A DNA stretch of 64,000 bases from Triglochin maritima (taxonomy: Eukaryota > Streptophyta > Magnoliopsida > Alismatales > Juncaginaceae), in the NCBI GenBank assembly GCA_963682175.1, contig OY821793.1, positions 27,177,493 through 27,241,492 of the forward strand, read 5' to 3'. Below are positions 63,493-64,000 of the stretch, piece after piece. Every line of letters starts with the position of its first letter. The stretch's first letter is position 1. The translations under genes and the position numbers were made by a program. A model generated the notes under the pieces. The model was not told the DNA's origin. It did no database searches and was given only the letters and a program-made list of their open reading frames with translations.

Positions 63493-64000
63493 CTAAGGCT
63501 CACCTAAGGTCCACTCAGGCCATTGCTTGGGACAAACGATGCGGCAGCTTCCACTTTGCCCAAGGGCAACACCCATGGACTTCCAAACGCGTTTTGGAAG
63601 CGAATGGGGTAGGCAACAACCGTGGGAACCCAAGCAGGGGCACGAGCAACATCCCAAAGAACTTTCCCCACGAGAAACCCCCATTCCCTTCCGGACGCGT
63701 TCGGAAGTGCACGGGAAGGCAACAACCTTGGGCAACCGAGCACGTCGAAGAGCAACGTCCACAGGCACCTTGGTCTTTGCCCACGAGCAACCTCCATTTC
63801 ACCTACAAGTGCGCTTTCACTTCCAAACGTGTTTTGGAAGCGAATGCCGCAGGCCACTGCCGCGAGCACACACTAGGCCCTAGCGTGGGGCTGACATGCC
63901 AACTATGACAACACCAGGCTAGTGTCCATCGCCCGACCGCCAAATCACTCCGAGACGGGTGCGCCTCGTAGATAACGCGGATGGATATGTGGTGTCCTAA
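63493..64000. repeat. Truncated last monomer (left-hand 508 bp)
   Basis: The last unit contains all three sub-repeats and dyads and ends at the window edge within GGTGTCCTAA. Private changes include TTGCCCAAGGGCAAC near 63556, CAAGCAGGGGCACGAG near 63633, GCGTGGGGCTGAC near 63884 and GAGACGGGTGC near 63952. The array clearly continues beyond the window. Confidence 0.95.

Larger units (their letters stand above)
1..64000. repeat. Satellite DNA array, ~911-bp monomer, ~70 copies
   Basis: Every part of the window can be aligned to the same ~911-bp unit. The phase marker CTAAGGCTCACC recurs at 910, 911 or 912 bp intervals from 629 to 63493, giving 69 complete units with a mean of 62864/69, about 911.1 bp. 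All units run in the same direction and none contains an insertion or deletion larger than a few bases. Differences between neighbours are mainly single substitutions, and many units are almost identical to a unit 1, 2, 3, 4, 5, 6 or 7 positions away, so the array shows higher-order structure. Base composition is somewhat above half G+C. Known tandem-satellite biology (unequal crossover, conversion, heterochromatin) fits this, but the chromosomal location and the species cannot be read from the sequence. The satellite family was not recognised. Confidence 0.99.
57641..64000. repeat. Monomer family F (mixed, more diverged copies)
   Basis: Units start at 58026, 58937, 59848, 60759, 61670, 62582 and 63493 (partial). 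The first three share GGTAGGTAACAACC and GCGGTAGCTTC, and most of the early ones share TTGGTCTCTGCCC. Right halves vary: CAAAGTATTCCGGG near 57847, 58760 and 61492; family-E-like GAAACTACGTG near 59486 and 60397. Private changes are more frequent here than in A-E (for example CCACCCCGCCACATC near 57899 and GCAATCTTCATC near 57917). Units 58937 and 59848 are close relatives. Confidence 0.75.

Noticed and set aside
1..64000. CRISPR array
   Set aside because: The repeat unit is ~911 bp with no short repeat/unique spacer alternation and no cas genes.
1..64000. rDNA, 5S or tRNA gene clusters
   Set aside because: No conserved 5S, 18S, 28S or tRNA core motif could be found in the monomer on either strand.
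1..64000. LTR retrotransposon or other mobile element as the repeated unit
   Set aside because: No reverse transcriptase, integrase or transposase motifs, no terminal repeats or target-site duplications within a monomer. An ancient origin from a non-coding part of an element cannot be excluded, but nothing supports it.
1..64000. Telomeric repeats or G-quadruplex arrays
   Set aside because: No TTAGGG/TTTAGGG-like runs; G runs such as TGTGGGG are isolated and do not come in sets of four.
1..64000. Assembly artefact from a single looped repeat
   Set aside because: Copies carry distinct private and shared changes arranged in ordered multimers, which a simple assembly loop would not create. Local near-identical duplicates (for example 7.5-11.2 kb or 31.2-33.0 kb) could still be mis-sized and would need read support.

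Overview
The whole 64 kb window is one uninterrupted, head-to-tail satellite DNA array. The monomer is about 911 bp (range 910-912). Taking a fixed phase point (the first base of CTAAGGCTCACC), 69 complete monomers lie between 629 and 63492, with a truncated monomer at each end (1-628 and 63493-64000), or about 70 copies in total. All copies are in the same orientation. I see no transposon, no structural RNA gene, no CRISPR array and no recognisable protein gene. The hundreds of open reading frames of 60-190 codons are by-products of a monomer segment that happens to lack stop trinucleotides on both strands. I annotate none of them as genes.

The kind of organism can only be inferred. A kilobase-scale monomer amplified over at least 64 kb, organised in higher-order repeats, with many CpG to TpG/CpA differences between copies, fits heterochromatin (centromeric, pericentromeric, subtelomeric or knob-like) of a eukaryote that methylates cytosine. 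A plant or an animal is possible; nothing in the sequence fixes the clade, and I do not recognise the satellite family.

The monomer has two parts. The left ~400 bp consists of three diverged copies of a ~110 bp sub-repeat. Each carries a dyad (CTTCC...GGAAG arms around ACGCGT or its decayed form ACGTGT). The right ~500 bp is unique sequence with a perfect 15-bp inverted repeat (ACACTAGGCTAGTGT), the palindrome CCACGCGTGG and a G-poor, C/T-rich stretch.

Layout by monomer family: A (1 to ~13.05 kb, 912-bp type, with a near-perfect 1824-bp dimer); B (~13.05-27.06 kb, with copies related at offsets of 4554 and 6376 bp); C (27.06-34.35 kb, recently amplified 911-bp copies plus a dispersed frameshifted pair 3645 bp apart); D (34.35-47.09 kb, a 2731-bp trimer whose members are 911, 910 and 910 bp, overlapped by a 4553-bp pentamer); E (47.09-57.64 kb, a 3644-bp tetramer whose second copy is split by two extra monomers); F (57.64-64 kb, mixed older monomers and one ~780-bp pair 1823 bp apart). 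Adjacent families therefore have different multimer registers, the pattern expected from repeated local unequal crossover and gene conversion. No genes work together here. The interest lies in array architecture and its turnover history.
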